Below, one piece after another: positions 1-9,986 of a stretch of DNA of 64,000 nucleotides. This DNA comes from Scheffersomyces stipitis CBS 6054 (Eukaryota > Ascomycota > Pichiomycetes > Serinales > Debaryomycetaceae). The DNA lies in the NCBI RefSeq assembly GCF_000209165.1, contig NC_009068.1, forward strand, positions 186,001 through 250,000, in the 5' to 3' direction. The notes under the pieces are model-generated. The model did no database searches. It was not told the origin of the DNA and saw only the letters and a list, made by a program, of their open reading frames with translations. Made by a program: the position numbers and the translations under genes. Numbering within the stretch: the stretch's first letter is position 1; every line of letters starts with the position of its first letter.

Positions 1-773
1 CGCCAAATGTACATTTCTGGTCTTCCTCCTCTGGCTGGATCCAAGCCAAACAATTCACAGTCTGAGGGGGTTATCTGCTTGAATAAATTAAGCGTTTTTA
101 GAGGATTCAAGTCATCATAGACTCTTTTAGCGAACTTCTCAAGTTCGGGGTTTCTCAGCAACACCTGGTCGAATTCCTTATCCCAGTATTCTTTTTCGGG
201 TGTTGGCTTCTTTCCGATCCAACGGAAAGTGTCGTGTACGATTTTCAAGGCAGCAGGCCCAGCACCACTGGCAGCCTTCTTGACTACACCATTGACATGG
301 TTACATTTGAGACACCTTCTTTGTTTCTTACACTGGTCCAAGACCTTCTTCAAAATCTTCATTCTACGCAAGTTGTCGATGTTGGGACGGCGCAAATCGG
401 AAATAAACTGTCTCTTGGTGTTTTCGTCTAACAACACAGCTGAACAATTCTTACAGATACATTGCAAAACTTGGATAATCAGCTTGAAGTAGCCTACATG
501 AAAAACCGGCAACGCCAATCGTATATGGCCGAAATGCCCATGGCACGAAGCCAAATTTCCATGACAAGTTGCACATTCGTTCAGATTCAGCGATATCCCC
601 ATTCTCGTATCGAGTGCCCCAGCTACTTTAGGAGTTCTTCCCTTTTCTAAATCATAGAGATCTCGTGTTTGCACCTCTACCTCACTCTGGGCCACAATGT
701 CTTTGGCCGAAAGAGCGGAGAACTCGAGCCCCTTGATACACTTGGGCGCGATGTCGACTACCACTTCCTTCAT
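1..773 (-). CDS. RPO31: RNA polymerase III largest subunit, N-terminal part (cut by window edge)
   Basis: The minus strand encodes about 257 codons of the largest (beta'-like, C160) subunit of RNA polymerase III, which makes tRNAs and 5S RNA in the nucleus. The start MKEVVV and the stretch KGLEFSALSA...DIVAQSEVEV match the yeast orthologue as I recall it. The zinc-binding clamp motif CATCHGNLASCHGHFGH lies at about residues 67-83, followed by CKNC and CLKC cysteine pairs and the conserved block LKTLNLFKQI near the cut. The rest of the gene lies left of position 1. I chose the ATG at 771-773 because it matches the family start; an in-frame ATG at 828-830 would add 19 residues and cannot be excluded. 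Three CTG codons fall where serine or small residues are expected. It is divergent from SEM1. Confidence 0.93.
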   Translation of the reverse strand, partial: MKEVVVDIAPKCIKGLEFSALSAKDIVAQSEVEVQTRDLYDLEKGRTPKVAGALDTRMGISLNLNECATCHGNLASCHGHFGHIRLALPVFHVGYFKLIIQVLQCICKNCSAVLLDENTKRQFISDLRRPNIDNLRRMKILKKVLDQCKKQRRCLKCNHVNGVVKKAASGAGPAALKIVHDTFRWIGKKPTPEKEYWDKEFDQVLLRNPELEKFAKRVYDDLNPLKTLNLFKQITPSDCELFGLDPARGGRPEMYIW

Positions 774-1205
774 GGCTGAGAAATCAGACTGGGTGGAAAA
801 GATGATGGAATGCTGTAATGGTTGATTCATAGTAGAGATTTTTTGAAAAAATAGAGATGTAGTCACGTGTGCAGGTTTGGATCTGAGAAGAGGCGAGAGT
901 TGGAAGAAAAGGCGAGAAACAATTATGAGATACGAGTTGAACTTTTAAGACTCTCAAAGATTTACTATACTTTCCTCAATTGGGATTTTATAGCTCATAT
1001 ACTATAACTGTAAGGGTAGTTGGACATTCTGCTTCTTCTGCTTACTGTTGCGATGATGGGAGTGTATGTAGATGAGTTTGCTCTGAGACTCCAGTTTTCT
1101 CATATGATCACGTGATAATGTCGAATTGGTGGCAATGTATAGAATAGGATAAACGAAATATGAAAACTACTATTCATGTAACTTCTCTATATCATAGTCA
1201 GCATA
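774..1205. promoter_or_regulatory. Divergent RPO31/SEM1 intergenic region
   Basis: This 430 bp region separates two divergent starts. It holds CACGTG at 864-869, the palindrome ATCACGTGAT at 1107-1116 (a Cbf1/bHLH-type site) and GGTGGCAAT at 1128-1136. The last differs by one base from the Rpn4/PACE consensus GGTGGCAAA and lies about 70 bp before the SEM1 ATG. Motif assignments rest on consensus matching only. Confidence 0.5.
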
Positions 1206-1430
1206 ATGTCAGAACAGACTAACACACCAACGGAAGAAAAGGTCATTAAGACTTTGGAAGAAGACGACGAATTTGAAGACTTCCCAGAAGACGACAAGTG
1301 GACTGGTGAACCCAATTCCCATATCAACCCTTCCAACTTGTGGGAAGAGGACTGGGACGATGACGACAATCAGGACGAATTCTCTAAGAGATTAAGAGAC
1401 GAGCTCAGAGCCTCGCAGAAGACAAATTAG
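1206..1430 (+). CDS. SEM1: 26S proteasome lid subunit Sem1 (DSS1 family)
   Basis: This 74-residue, very acidic protein has the two hallmarks of Sem1/Dss1: [10 protein letters not shown] near residue 19 and the tryptophan-acidic block [10 protein letters not shown] near residue 45, followed by a basic helix ([10 protein letters not shown]). Sem1 is a small intrinsically disordered lid subunit of the 26S proteasome. In other organisms it also acts in the TREX-2 mRNA export complex and with BRCA2. The length suits the family (70-90 residues). The ATG at 1206 is the first in frame and no intron is seen. It lies near RPT5, another proteasome gene, and has a PACE-like site about 70 bp upstream. Confidence 0.93.
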   Translation: MSEQTNTPTEEKVIKTLEEDDEFEDFPEDDKWTGEPNSHINPSNLWEEDWDDDDNQDEFSKRLRDELRASQKTN

Positions 1431-1965
1431 AGGCAATGAGAAAGTTATTGTAAATTAATATGATACTAAGTTCTGAATGGATGTCCGAAATGATGGCATT
1501 TGAAGTTTGATTTTCATGATGTGATTTCCACAATTTGAAAAAAATTAGAACTTGAGTACAATCTAATCTACAATAATCCATGTCTCTGCATTATCAGTTG
1601 TATCTGATATATGCGGTTTAATATCAATTCATTAGGTGTCTTCTCCTAGCGAGAGGTCAAGTGACTCGTGTACCATAGAAAGCTAAGATAGATCTACATA
1701 ATAGCTAGCCATAGATATATCTCAAAAACATAAGAATCTGCAGAACTTTGTACTCCATTATTATAGCAAGTAAATGATTTGACCGCTGTTCAATAATATA
1801 TTTTTAATAGTTATAATACTTTTCTGTATCCAAAATACCATTAGAGTGTCTTATTGCGTTTGAATATCGTTACAGTTATAACCCTTAAAACCATTATTCT
1901 ATGGTAATGGGTAGCTACTACTAAATTAAAGATATAATGCATTCGCTATGAAGTATAATATACAA
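1431..1965. other. Intergenic, 3' ends of SEM1 and RPT5
   Basis: This AT-rich 535 bp stretch lies between two convergent genes. I see no open frame of note and no RNA gene; it probably holds only 3' UTRs and polyadenylation signals. Confidence 0.6.
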
Positions 1966-3249
1966 TCAGGCGTAGAAGTTGACCGATTTCGACTTTCTGG
2001 CCTGGACTTCGCCGATAGCCTCAACAAAGTCTTCGTGCTTTATTATAGACTTGCCGTTTCTCAATGCAATCATACCTGCTTCGACAGTGACAGCCTTCAA
2101 TTGCGCTCCGTTGAATTCGTCAGTGGACCTGGCCAATTCTCTCCAGTTGACTGAGTTGTTGTCGCAGTTCAACTTTCTGGCATGGATCTTTAGAACTGAC
2201 TCTCTGGCTTCTTCTGAAGGTAAAGGAAATTCAATCTTTCTGTCCAATCTTCCCGATCTCAAAAGAGCGGGATCTAAGGTATCTACACGATTCGTTGCAG
2301 CCAACACCTTGACTCTATCATCAGAATCGAACCCATCCAACTGGTTCAATAACTCCAACATGGTTCTCTGGACTTCTCTGTCTCCACTTTTATCAGAATC
2401 GAATCTCTTTGTTCCGATAGCGTCTAATTCGTCGATAAATATGATCGTAGGAGCCTTCTCTTTGGCCAAGGCAAAGGCATCACGAACCAACTTGGCACCA
2501 TCACCAATGAACATTTGAACCAACTGGGGAGCTGCCAACTTCAAGAAAGTAGCCCCAGATTGGGCAGCACATGCTCTGGCCAACAACGTCTTCCCCGTAC
2601 CTGGTGGTCCATACATAAGGGCACCCTTCGGTGGTTTAATTCCGAGGTTGGTGAACTTCTCTGCCTGTTTCATGGGGAGAACTACGGCTTCAATGAGCTC
2701 TTCGATCTGTTTATCCAACCCACCAATGTCTGAATAGTCTTCCGTGGGTTTCTCATCCACTTCCATGGCCTTGACACGTGAGTCGTATTCCGAGGGCAAC
2801 GTATCCAATATCAAGTACGAGTCCTTGTTGACACCAATTAAGTCATTGGGCTTCAATTTGGCTGGATCTACGAGGCCAATCAACGGCAAGAAGATGGTCT
2901 GTCTCGTAGAAGTTTTGATCACGGCAGACTTGCCAGATCTGGCAGCGTCTAAGTCTACATTAGCTCCTTGTTCCGAGGCTTCCTTTTCAGCATCAAGATC
3001 AAGTAACTCTACAACGTTACCAACCAAATAAGGCAACTGTTTATTATTGTTGATCTTTTCCTGGTTGTCCTTGATACGCTCTAACATCACCGTCTTCTCG
3101 TGGGTTAAACGCTGTGACTCCAGTCTCATCACCTTGATGTCGTTATCCAATAGTTTGGTACGGTTGATGATGTCGGAAGTGGCCGAGTTCAAAATCTCCT
3201 GGTCGAAAAAGTCATCATGGTTGTTTTCCAATTCTTCCAAGGTTGACAT
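1966..3249 (-). CDS. RPT5: 26S proteasome regulatory ATPase Rpt5
   Basis: This is one of the six AAA+ ATPases of the 19S base, which unfold substrates and open the 20S gate. From [10 protein letters not shown] the protein has 427 residues. In order it shows an N-terminal coiled coil, an OB-fold region containing [20 protein letters not shown] sequence, Walker A GPPGTGKT, Walker [10 protein letters not shown], sensor LAATNR, and the arginine-finger region [10 protein letters not shown]. It ends in FYA, the Rpt5-type HbYX tail that docks into the alpha ring. An in-frame ATG three codons upstream (3258) would add MFT; I prefer 3249 because MSTLEEL matches the family start. A GTCGCCACT box (reverse AGTGGCGAC, PACE-like) lies about 290 bp upstream at 3542-3550. 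Confidence 0.95.
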   Translation of the reverse strand: MSTLEELENNHDDFFDQEILNSATSDIINRTKLLDNDIKVMRLESQRLTHEKTVMLERIKDNQEKINNNKQLPYLVGNVVELLDLDAEKEASEQGANVDLDAARSGKSAVIKTSTRQTIFLPLIGLVDPAKLKPNDLIGVNKDSYLILDTLPSEYDSRVKAMEVDEKPTEDYSDIGGLDKQIEELIEAVVLPMKQAEKFTNLGIKPPKGALMYGPPGTGKTLLARACAAQSGATFLKLAAPQLVQMFIGDGAKLVRDAFALAKEKAPTIIFIDELDAIGTKRFDSDKSGDREVQRTMLELLNQLDGFDSDDRVKVLAATNRVDTLDPALLRSGRLDRKIEFPLPSEEARESVLKIHARKLNCDNNSVNWRELARSTDEFNGAQLKAVTVEAGMIALRNGKSIIKHEDFVEAIGEVQARKSKSVNFYA

Positions 3250-3895
3250 TGTGAACAATTAAGAAGAAGCAAAGAAGGGGAAAGAAAGAAATTGAAATAT
3301 CGTTAATGTCGAGATAAATCCAAATGTATAAATCAACTTTGAAAAATAGATTCTATTATGGTAGTAGGGATAGTCACGTAATATGGAATTGACAGCTGGA
3401 CGTATCTTCGTCTTCTAGACAGATATTGCTTATATCGTGATATGGTACACGTATACAGAATAACGTGTCTGGGATGTGAAGTGTTTGGAGTTTGCTGAAA
3501 AACTTCTGGAGACATTGATATTAGTTGAAATCACTCTTGTAGTCGCCACTCACTGGGTAAATTATCATGTGTGTTTGGTCATGTGATTTGATTTGAAAAT
3601 TGTTATATGTAGTATTGAATTTATATGGCCATTTCCAAAGTTTAAGATTTACTCCTACTTTCGTATACAAGAGAATTTAAAAAGTAAGTTATATACGAAA
3701 CAGACGTTCTTTGTTGAAATGTATTTATACCACGACACTGTCCGGTTCGTCATGTGTACTTCACGCCATTCATGTGTCAGTGTTGGCTAAGAATAAGAAC
3801 TCCTGCATAATATCCGTCGCTCCAGATCTCCATATCTCAGTCTTTTCTCCATAAATTGTCGAAAACTGTTCTCCATTCTCTTTCTCTCCCCCGCA
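3250..3895. other. Divergent RPT5/CDD1 intergenic region
   Basis: This 645 bp region separates divergent genes. It includes the PACE-like GTCGCCACT at 3542-3550 and pyrimidine-rich sequence just before the CDD1 start. The short open frames inside lack family resemblance and I do not call them. Confidence 0.5.
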
Positions 3896-4593
3896 ATGTC
3901 CACTGTACCTATCCATAAGGACCACAACGAGATCTCAGTTGAGGAGTTTGCTACACTCAAGCAGAAAGTTCTCGAAGGTAAGTGAAAATTCATTTATGTA
4001 TCTATATGAGTACATATATGGCTCTAGTACTAACCGTTGCAGCCAGAGACCTTTCGTACTCTCCCTACTCAAAGTTCAGGTATGTTTGTTTTGATGTCAA
4101 TTGTTTCCTTCTCATACTAACCTAGTCAGAGTCGGGTGTACGCTCATCACCGAATCGGGCCAATATGTGTCTGGTGCCAATATCGAGAATGCCTCTTATG
4201 GAGCTTGTATCTGTGCTGAAAGAACGGCCATCTCCAAGGCATTAGTAAGTATAAATTAGACAAGGGTATCGAATCTGCATAGATTGTGTCACTTCATCTA
4301 TCAATAGCTTGACTTTCATCAGAATATCGTACCTTTCTCTTCCTTATCATATTTTCATACTAACCTCGCAGCTTGAAGGGAATCGCAAGTTCAAAGTCAT
4401 AGCTATTTCCAGCGACTCGAAAGAACCCATTTCGCCGTGCGGAATCTGTCGCCAGTTTATCCGCGAGTTCGGCCCCAATGTTCCAATATATATGTTTGGA
4501 GCCGATGGCAGCTTCATCAAGGTCTTTTTGCAGGACTTGCTTCCGTTGAGTTTTGGCCCTGAAAATTTGGGCGTAAACCCACAAGACGCTTGA
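3896..4593 (+). CDS. CDD1: Cytidine deaminase, four exons
   Basis: This pyrimidine-salvage enzyme deaminates cytidine and deoxycytidine to the uridine forms. Joining exons 3896-3977, 4043-4079, 4130-4244 and 4372-4593 gives 151 residues without internal stops. The zinc site is complete: CAERTA in exon 3 supplies Cys and the catalytic Glu, and SPCGICRQ in exon 4 supplies the other two Cys. YSPYSKFRVGC and GANIENASYG are family signatures. Introns are 65, 50 and 127 nt. Donors are GTAAGTG, GTATGTT and GTAAGTA; ACTAAC or TACTAAC branch sites precede each acceptor. Exon 2 is only 37 nt. The third exon must begin at the CAG ending at 4129, not the TAG four bases upstream, to keep FRVGC in frame. 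Length is typical of the tetrameric enzyme. Confidence 0.93.
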
Positions 4594-5060
4594 TAGAGAC
4601 ACAAAAATAAAGGTACGAGAGAAATTCATGAAGACACAGAAAATATGTGTAAAGATTGCAGCTTATGCCTGCAACATGTATGCATCATACCTACAACCGT
4701 ATGACATTCATGATATTTTTCCATTGTCTCTTCACCAATGCCTCGTATTATGAACTCTACTCTGGTCGTGGAGTTGCAGCTGGTGGAAAATTACGCTTTT
4801 TAAAATCACGCTTTTAGTCTGGCCCACCTGCAGTACTTTCCATTCTGATTTGCATCGCAATTCTATCAGGATTTCATCTGTAGGAGGCATATAAAGATGA
4901 AAAAATTCCTACAAATATAGAATTACAAATCTCCATAGAATTCACTTATAAACACATAAAAACCCGAGATTTCGCTGTAGTTTGCTTTCGTGTTCTATCT
5001 GGTCATATTCTTATTTCGTATAAATAGTCGCATACTTTTATTTCTTACTCCCATTTAACC
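4594..5060. promoter_or_regulatory. CDD1-MAP1 intergenic region with TATA box
   Basis: This 467 bp region lies between two plus-strand genes. TATAAATA at 5019-5026, about 35 bp before the MAP1 ATG, is a plausible TATA element. I see no other structure. Confidence 0.4.
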
Positions 5061-6173
5061 ATGCCCAGTGTCTGTGCTGCTCCCAACTGTGGAAAGGAGA
5101 CCGAGTCCAACTTGAAGTGCCCCATCTGTTTGAAGAAAGGCGTCTCCAACGTATTCTGTGACCAGTCTTGTTTCAGAACGTCTTGGAACACGCACAAGTC
5201 CATTCACACTGCCGAAGATGGCTCCGACGACTACAACCCTTTCCCAACATTTAGCTACACTGGAGACTTGAGACCTCACTATCCTTTGACTCCCAGAAGA
5301 CCCATTCCAAAACATATCAAGCTTCCAGATTACGCCAAAACTGGTAAGCCCATCTCGGAAATCAAGAACGACCGGATCGGCAGGATCCCAGTGCATACCC
5401 CAAAGGAAATCGAGAAGATCAGAAAGGTAGCCAAGCTTTCGAGAGAGATTCTAGACGCTGCTGGAAAGCTCGTAAAGCCAGGCATCACTACTGAAGACAT
5501 TGATGCCTTGATTCACAAGGAGTGTTTAAAGAGAAACTGTTACCCTTCGCCTCTTAACTATTACAACTTCCCTAAATCTGTTTGTACTTCCGTTAACGAG
5601 GTCATCTGTCACGGGATCCCAGACAAGTATGTATTGCAAGATGGGGACATTGTCAACGTCGATGTTTCCATCTACTACTTAGGATTCCACTCAGATTTGA
5701 ACGAAACTTACTATGTTGGCGATAAAGCCAAGGCTAATCCTGATGTTGTCAGATTGGTGGAGACTACTAGAGAAGCATTGGACTTGGCCATTGCAGCCGT
5801 CAAGCCTGGATTAGCTTTCAGAGACTTGGGTAACATCATCGAAGAGCATGCAACGAAGAACGGCTTATCTGTAGTCAAGACCTACTGTGGACATGGTACT
5901 GGAGAGTTGTTCCATTGCCAGCCCAATGTACCTCACTACGCCAAGAACAAGGCTATTGGTATTGCTAAACCAGGCATGGTGTTCACCATTGAACCCATGT
6001 TGAACTTGGGATCTTACAGAGACATCCAATGGCCCGACAACTGGACTGCAACCACTTTGGACGGTAAATTCTCGGCTCAATTCGAACACATGATGCTTGT
6101 CACAGAAGACGGAGTTGAAGTGTTGACTGCCAGATTCGACGATTCACCTGGTGGGGCCGTTCCCAGGATCTAG
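5061..6173 (+). CDS. MAP1: Methionine aminopeptidase 1
   Basis: This metalloprotease (family M24A) removes the initiator methionine from nascent proteins at the ribosome. The 370-residue protein begins with the zinc-finger region typical of eukaryotic type 1 enzymes: C5, C10, C20, C23, C33 and C37, with His at 45 and 49. The pita-bread catalytic domain follows from about residue 115. Its five metal ligands are visible as D201, D212 (GFHSDLNETY), H278 (YCGHGTGE), E311 (FTIEPML) and E342 (FEHMML). H183 in ICHGIPD is the conserved catalytic-pocket histidine. The start at 5061 places the zinc finger at the N-terminus as in the yeast protein. There are no introns. Confidence 0.96.
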   Translation: MPSVCAAPNCGKETESNLKCPICLKKGVSNVFCDQSCFRTSWNTHKSIHTAEDGSDDYNPFPTFSYTGDLRPHYPLTPRRPIPKHIKLPDYAKTGKPISEIKNDRIGRIPVHTPKEIEKIRKVAKLSREILDAAGKLVKPGITTEDIDALIHKECLKRNCYPSPLNYYNFPKSVCTSVNEVICHGIPDKYVLQDGDIVNVDVSIYYLGFHSDLNETYYVGDKAKANPDVVRLVETTREALDLAIAAVKPGLAFRDLGNIIEEHATKNGLSVVKTYCGHGTGELFHCQPNVPHYAKNKAIGIAKPGMVFTIEPMLNLGSYRDIQWPDNWTATTLDGKFSAQFEHMMLVTEDGVEVLTARFDDSPGGAVPRI

Positions 6174-6397
6174 TACTGCTAATATAAACTAGTACATAAA
6201 CGTACGATATAAGAAAGTAGTCGTATTGAGATGTACTTAGACTTACAAATATCAAATGTAGAATAGCCCAAATGTGGAATAGTCCAAATGAATATTAAGT
6301 GCATGATTTATAGTGGTAATCTAATTTTACAAATATGAGATTATTTTGTCATAATATGATAAGAAATGATATTGTATCATTCTATTCAGTTATTGCC

Positions 6398-7231
6398 TTA
6401 ATTTATATCTTGTAACGAAACCTCCTCTTTGCCTCGCACAAGCACCTGGAAAAGCGACTTTTCCACCTTCAGAAGCGACTGCTTGAACACCTCAAGCTTC
6501 TTGCGTAAAACAGATGCTCCTTTGGGATCGTGGCGATTGCTCCACTCCCCCTTGTATACCGATAACTTAGGGTATTTGTTCAAGAAACTGCATACCTCAG
6601 CATAGAGAGCTTTCATAAACGTGTAATTCTCAAAGGTAAACCCACTATCCAACTCCAGACGGTAATCTTGCAAGTTGGTAATGGTGAATCTCATGATTTC
6701 ACCTGTTAGATCAAATAGGCCCATGAAATAGTCTGGTCTGTCTATGATAGCTAGCTCCACATCCACTTCTACTTCTTCTAATTCTTGCTCGTCATCATAA
6801 ACACAAGCTTTCAATGCTTTGTCCAATATAAGTTCGTCTATGTTATTTCCAGTATTAGCTCGTATCATTCCTTTAATGATTTCCACCATCTTTTCGTAGC
6901 TCAAGAGTTTCTTATTGCCCACATAGTAGATGAAAGTCAAAGCTTCTATCAACTCTTCACATGCTGAGGCTATTGTCCCTCTAAGTGATCCCTTCTGGGC
7001 ACTCGCAATATAGGATTCGTTTACTTGGGCTAGTCTCAAGGCTATTATTGAAAAATTAGTCTTTATTTCCTTATAATTGCCGGACCTTATTGGAACGGCT
7101 TTTATTCTCTGGCCAGAAAAGATGATCTTCTTAGAATAGGCTGTGATATCGCGACAATTGCGGATAACAATTTCTCTTTCATCTTGCAATTCTAGAAGCG
7201 ACGCTCGCGCTGAAACAAATATAGAATCCAT
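6398..7231 (-). CDS. Translin/TRAX family protein (TRAX-like)
   Basis: This 277-residue, mostly helical protein resembles TRAX (translin-associated factor X), the catalytic subunit of the C3PO endoribonuclease. C3PO trims small RNAs and tRNA processing fragments in animals and filamentous fungi. Key features are DYFMGLFDLTGEIMR, carrying the D-x3-E pair of the family, an acidic pair in ACEELIEALTF, and the terminal block KLEVFKQSLLKVEKSLFQV followed by VRGKE. These acidic positions correspond to the metal-binding nuclease residues of TRAX, so catalysis looks possible. I start at MDSIFVSARASL (ATG 7229-7231); the open frame continues upstream without an ATG. It converges with MAP1. S. cerevisiae has no translin or TRAX as far as I know. 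No translin partner is in the window. It could also be a translin proper, but the motif is closer to TRAX. Confidence 0.8.
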   Translation of the reverse strand: MDSIFVSARASLLELQDEREIVIRNCRDITAYSKKIIFSGQRIKAVPIRSGNYKEIKTNFSIIALRLAQVNESYIASAQKGSLRGTIASACEELIEALTFIYYVGNKKLLSYEKMVEIIKGMIRANTGNNIDELILDKALKACVYDDEQELEEVEVDVELAIIDRPDYFMGLFDLTGEIMRFTITNLQDYRLELDSGFTFENYTFMKALYAEVCSFLNKYPKLSVYKGEWSNRHDPKGASVLRKKLEVFKQSLLKVEKSLFQVLVRGKEEVSLQDIN

Positions 7232-7755
7232 ATTCTGTAGGTGTAGTTGAGCCAAGGAGTAATTAAGGAATAGTGACTTGAAAAAATAGTTGCAATCTTG
7301 AATTCAGATGAATTTTCGCAGCGAAATCAGACTGCAACCAAATGCCCTCAGGGGGCATTGAATATGCAAAGTCCCGTCCACCTATTTTGTTGTTTATAAT
7401 CGTAGAAACAAGATCCTTGAGTGCTTGTTGGCAATATCGGAATATTAAAATGTAGAGTTTAGCAAAGTCAAATATAAATTAATGTAACTTATCAGACTCG
7501 GGCCTAACACATGCTTTCGCAACTAATTTTGCAAAATACTATTAACTTCATTTCAACACAAAACTTTTAAAAAAAACAAAAATAAATCCCACAATGGATA
7601 AGTTCTTCATGTCAAAAACATTTGACAATCAAGAATTCCCCATAATTACCCCATATAGCCTCTATAATCAATCATTGAAAAGGGTCAGCTGATATATGTC
7701 ACGTGACAATAACGTAGCTCCTGAAGTAATTACTATTTTTGTCTGACATGTAAGA
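7232..7755. other. Intergenic upstream of the TRAX-like gene
   Basis: This region holds a perfect inverted repeat, AATGCCC-TCAGG-GGGCATT, at 7341-7359, about 110 bp before the TRAX-like ATG, and the palindrome GTCACGTGAC at 7698-7707, a Cbf1-type site about 50 bp before tRNA-Ile. I see no gene. Confidence 0.5.
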
Positions 7756-7829
7756 GGTCCCTTGGCCCAGTTGGTTAAGGCGTGGTGCTAATAACGCCAA
7801 GATCAGCAGTTCGATCCTGCTAGGGACCA
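7756..7829 (+). tRNA. tRNA-Ile (anticodon AAU)
   Basis: The 74 nt form a full cloverleaf without an intron. The acceptor arms GGTCCCT and AGGGACC pair. The D-arm contains AGTTGGTTAA (A box), the anticodon loop is CTAATAA with anticodon AAT, and the T arm contains the B box GTTCGATCC. The gene is followed by TTTTTT at 7834-7839, a Pol III terminator. Confidence 0.97.
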
Positions 7830-8309
7830 CTTCTTTTTTGTTTCCTATTTACATCCACTATATTCAAAGGTCATCCGAACCTTCTTATGAAGGAAGGTCC
7901 TCTTTTTTTGAATTAAATCAATTGACTAGTGTGTGGAACAATTAGAGAAGAAACTGGGTACCTACGAAGAGAGCAATGGCCAACTGAGACACAGAAGATA
8001 TTCACAAACAATCTTTTCAGAACTGTGGAACTTGAAGGAAAAGAAACAATACGACATACATGATGCACAGATCCATAAAGCTACTCCGTTATCCACCCTT
8101 CCAATCACCGGCAACCTTGATTTACATCTATAAGTCTTCATATCTTTAGTTATATACACGTGATCCACATCCGGGTAACCATTTGTCAGATCGCGCGTTG
8201 AAAAATTGGTGTGAAATTTTATATGGATTCAGACAGGAAGATACAGCATAATTGCCTTGGAACTTCTCTCTTAGACAAATTAGAAACCGAGACTCATTCA
8301 CATAAAGCC
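7830..8309. other. Intergenic tRNA-Ile to CCT6
   Basis: This 480 bp region contains the Pol III T-run terminator at 7834-7839 and CACGTG at 8157-8162, about 150 bp before CCT6. Open frames on both strands at 7930-8170 begin with non-ATG codons and show no family resemblance, so I do not call them. Confidence 0.5.
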
Positions 8310-9986
8310 ATGTCGACTTCGATCCAATTGTTGAATCCCAAGGCTGAGTCTATCAAACGTTCCCATGCGCTTAAGGTGAACACGTCTGCTGCCCAAGGCT
8401 TGATGCAGGTGTTAGCCTCTAACTTAGGACCCAAAGGAACGTTGAAGTTGTTGGTAGATGGCTCTGGTGGTCTCAAATTGACCAAAGACGGAAAGGTCTT
8501 GTTAACTGAGATGCAGATCCAACATCCTACAGCACTTGTTATTGCCCGTGCTGCCACAGCCCAAGATGAGATTGCTGGAGATGGTACTACCACTGTAGTT
8601 TTACTTGTAGGAGAGTTATTGAAGCAAGCTGAACGTTTCACAAGTGAAGGCGTGCATCCTCGGGTGATTGTCGATGGGTTTGAGATTGCCAGAGAGCAGA
8701 CGTTGAAGTATTTGGAGACTTTCAAACAGAGTCCAGACACGTTTGACCGTGAGTTCTTACTTCAGATCGCCAGATCCTCTTTGAGCACCAAAGTTACTAA
8801 CGAGTTGGCTGATGTATTGACGCCTATTGTGACTGATGCTGTATTGAGTGTAAAGACTGAGGAAGAAAGAGGCATAGATTTACTCATGATTGAAGTGATG
8901 ACGATGCAACATGGCAATTCTAAGGATACAGAGCTTGTAAGAGGTTTGGTGTTGGACCATGGTGCCAGACATCCCGACATGCCTAAACGTGTAGAGAACG
9001 CTCACATGTTGATTTTGAACGTGTCGTTGGAATATGAGAAGACTGAAGTGAATTCTGGATTTTTCTACTCAACAGCTGAACAGAGAGAGAAGTTGGTTGC
9101 TTCGGAAAGAAAGTTTGTAGATGAGAAGTTGAAGAAGATCATAGAGTTGAAGAACGAGGTGTGTGAACTTGGATCCAACAAGGGCTTTGTAATCATCAAC
9201 CAGAAGGGTATTGACCCCATGTCTTTGGATGTTTTAGCTAAGAACGGTATCTTGGCTTTGAGAAGAGCCAAGAGAAGAAACATGGAAAGATTGCAGTTGA
9301 TCTGTGGAGGGGAAGCCCAGAACTCAGTCGACGACTTGTCGCCAGAGATCTTGGGATACTCTGGCTTGGTATATGAGAACAGCATTGGTGAAGACAAGTT
9401 CACCTACGTCACAGAAAATAAAGAACCCAAGGCTGCCACCATTTTAATCAAGGGAGCCAACTCTCACATATTGCAACAGACTAAAGATGCTATAAGGGAT
9501 GGGTTAAGGGCTGTTTCCAACGTGTTAAAGGACCAGGCCATCTTACCGGGTGCTGGTGCCTTCTGGTTGAGTGCCAACGACTACTTATTACACAGCGAAG
9601 ACAGCAAGAAGTTTGCTAGAGGAAGAAGTAAACCAGGTGTGCAAGCCTATGGTGAAGCTCTCTTGACAATTCCAAAGACATTGGCTGCCAACGCTGGTTT
9701 AGACTCGTTGGAAACCATTTCCAACTGCCAAGATGAAATCAACGAGGGTCACGTAGTTGGTGTTGATTTGAAGTCCGGTGAGCCTATCGATCCTACGGTG
9801 GAAGGAATTTGGGATACATACAGAGTGATCAGAAACGCCATTTCGACAGCCACGGGTATAGCATCCAATTTGTTGTTGTGTGACGAGTTGTTGAAGGCTG
9901 GCCGTTCGTCGTTGAAGGAAGGTGGTGCTGGAGGTCCAGGCGGTGCACCTATGGGAGCACCTATGGGCGCCCCTCCTATGATGTAA
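8310..9986 (+). CDS. CCT6: Chaperonin CCT/TRiC subunit zeta
   Basis: This is one of eight subunits of the cytosolic chaperonin that folds actin, tubulin and WD40 proteins. The 558-residue protein starts [14 protein letters not shown], as in yeast Cct6. It carries the group II chaperonin signatures [19 protein letters not shown], the ATP-site GDGTTTVV near residue 90, [14 protein letters not shown], and in the C-terminal equatorial domain LPGAGAFW and GIWDTYR. It ends in a Gly-Ala-Pro-Met tail with repeats of MGAP. The open frame extends 33 codons upstream to an ATG at 8223 and beyond, but the family start at 8310 is clearly better. Confidence 0.96.
   Translation: MSTSIQLLNPKAESIKRSHALKVNTSAAQGLMQVLASNLGPKGTLKLLVDGSGGLKLTKDGKVLLTEMQIQHPTALVIARAATAQDEIAGDGTTTVVLLVGELLKQAERFTSEGVHPRVIVDGFEIAREQTLKYLETFKQSPDTFDREFLLQIARSSLSTKVTNELADVLTPIVTDAVLSVKTEEERGIDLLMIEVMTMQHGNSKDTELVRGLVLDHGARHPDMPKRVENAHMLILNVSLEYEKTEVNSGFFYSTAEQREKLVASERKFVDEKLKKIIELKNEVCELGSNKGFVIINQKGIDPMSLDVLAKNGILALRRAKRRNMERLQLICGGEAQNSVDDLSPEILGYSGLVYENSIGEDKFTYVTENKEPKAATILIKGANSHILQQTKDAIRDGLRAVSNVLKDQAILPGAGAFWLSANDYLLHSEDSKKFARGRSKPGVQAYGEALLTIPKTLAANAGLDSLETISNCQDEINEGHVVGVDLKSGEPIDPTVEGIWDTYRVIRNAISTATGIASNLLLCDELLKAGRSSLKEGGAGGPGGAPMGAPMGAPPMM

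Noticed and set aside
4347..4629. Minus-strand frames over CDD1 exon 4
   Set aside because: Antisense to the conserved zinc-site exon of cytidine deaminase.
7933..8168. Open frames on both strands between tRNA-Ile and CCT6
   Set aside because: They begin with non-ATG codons, overlap each other antisense, and show no recognisable domain.
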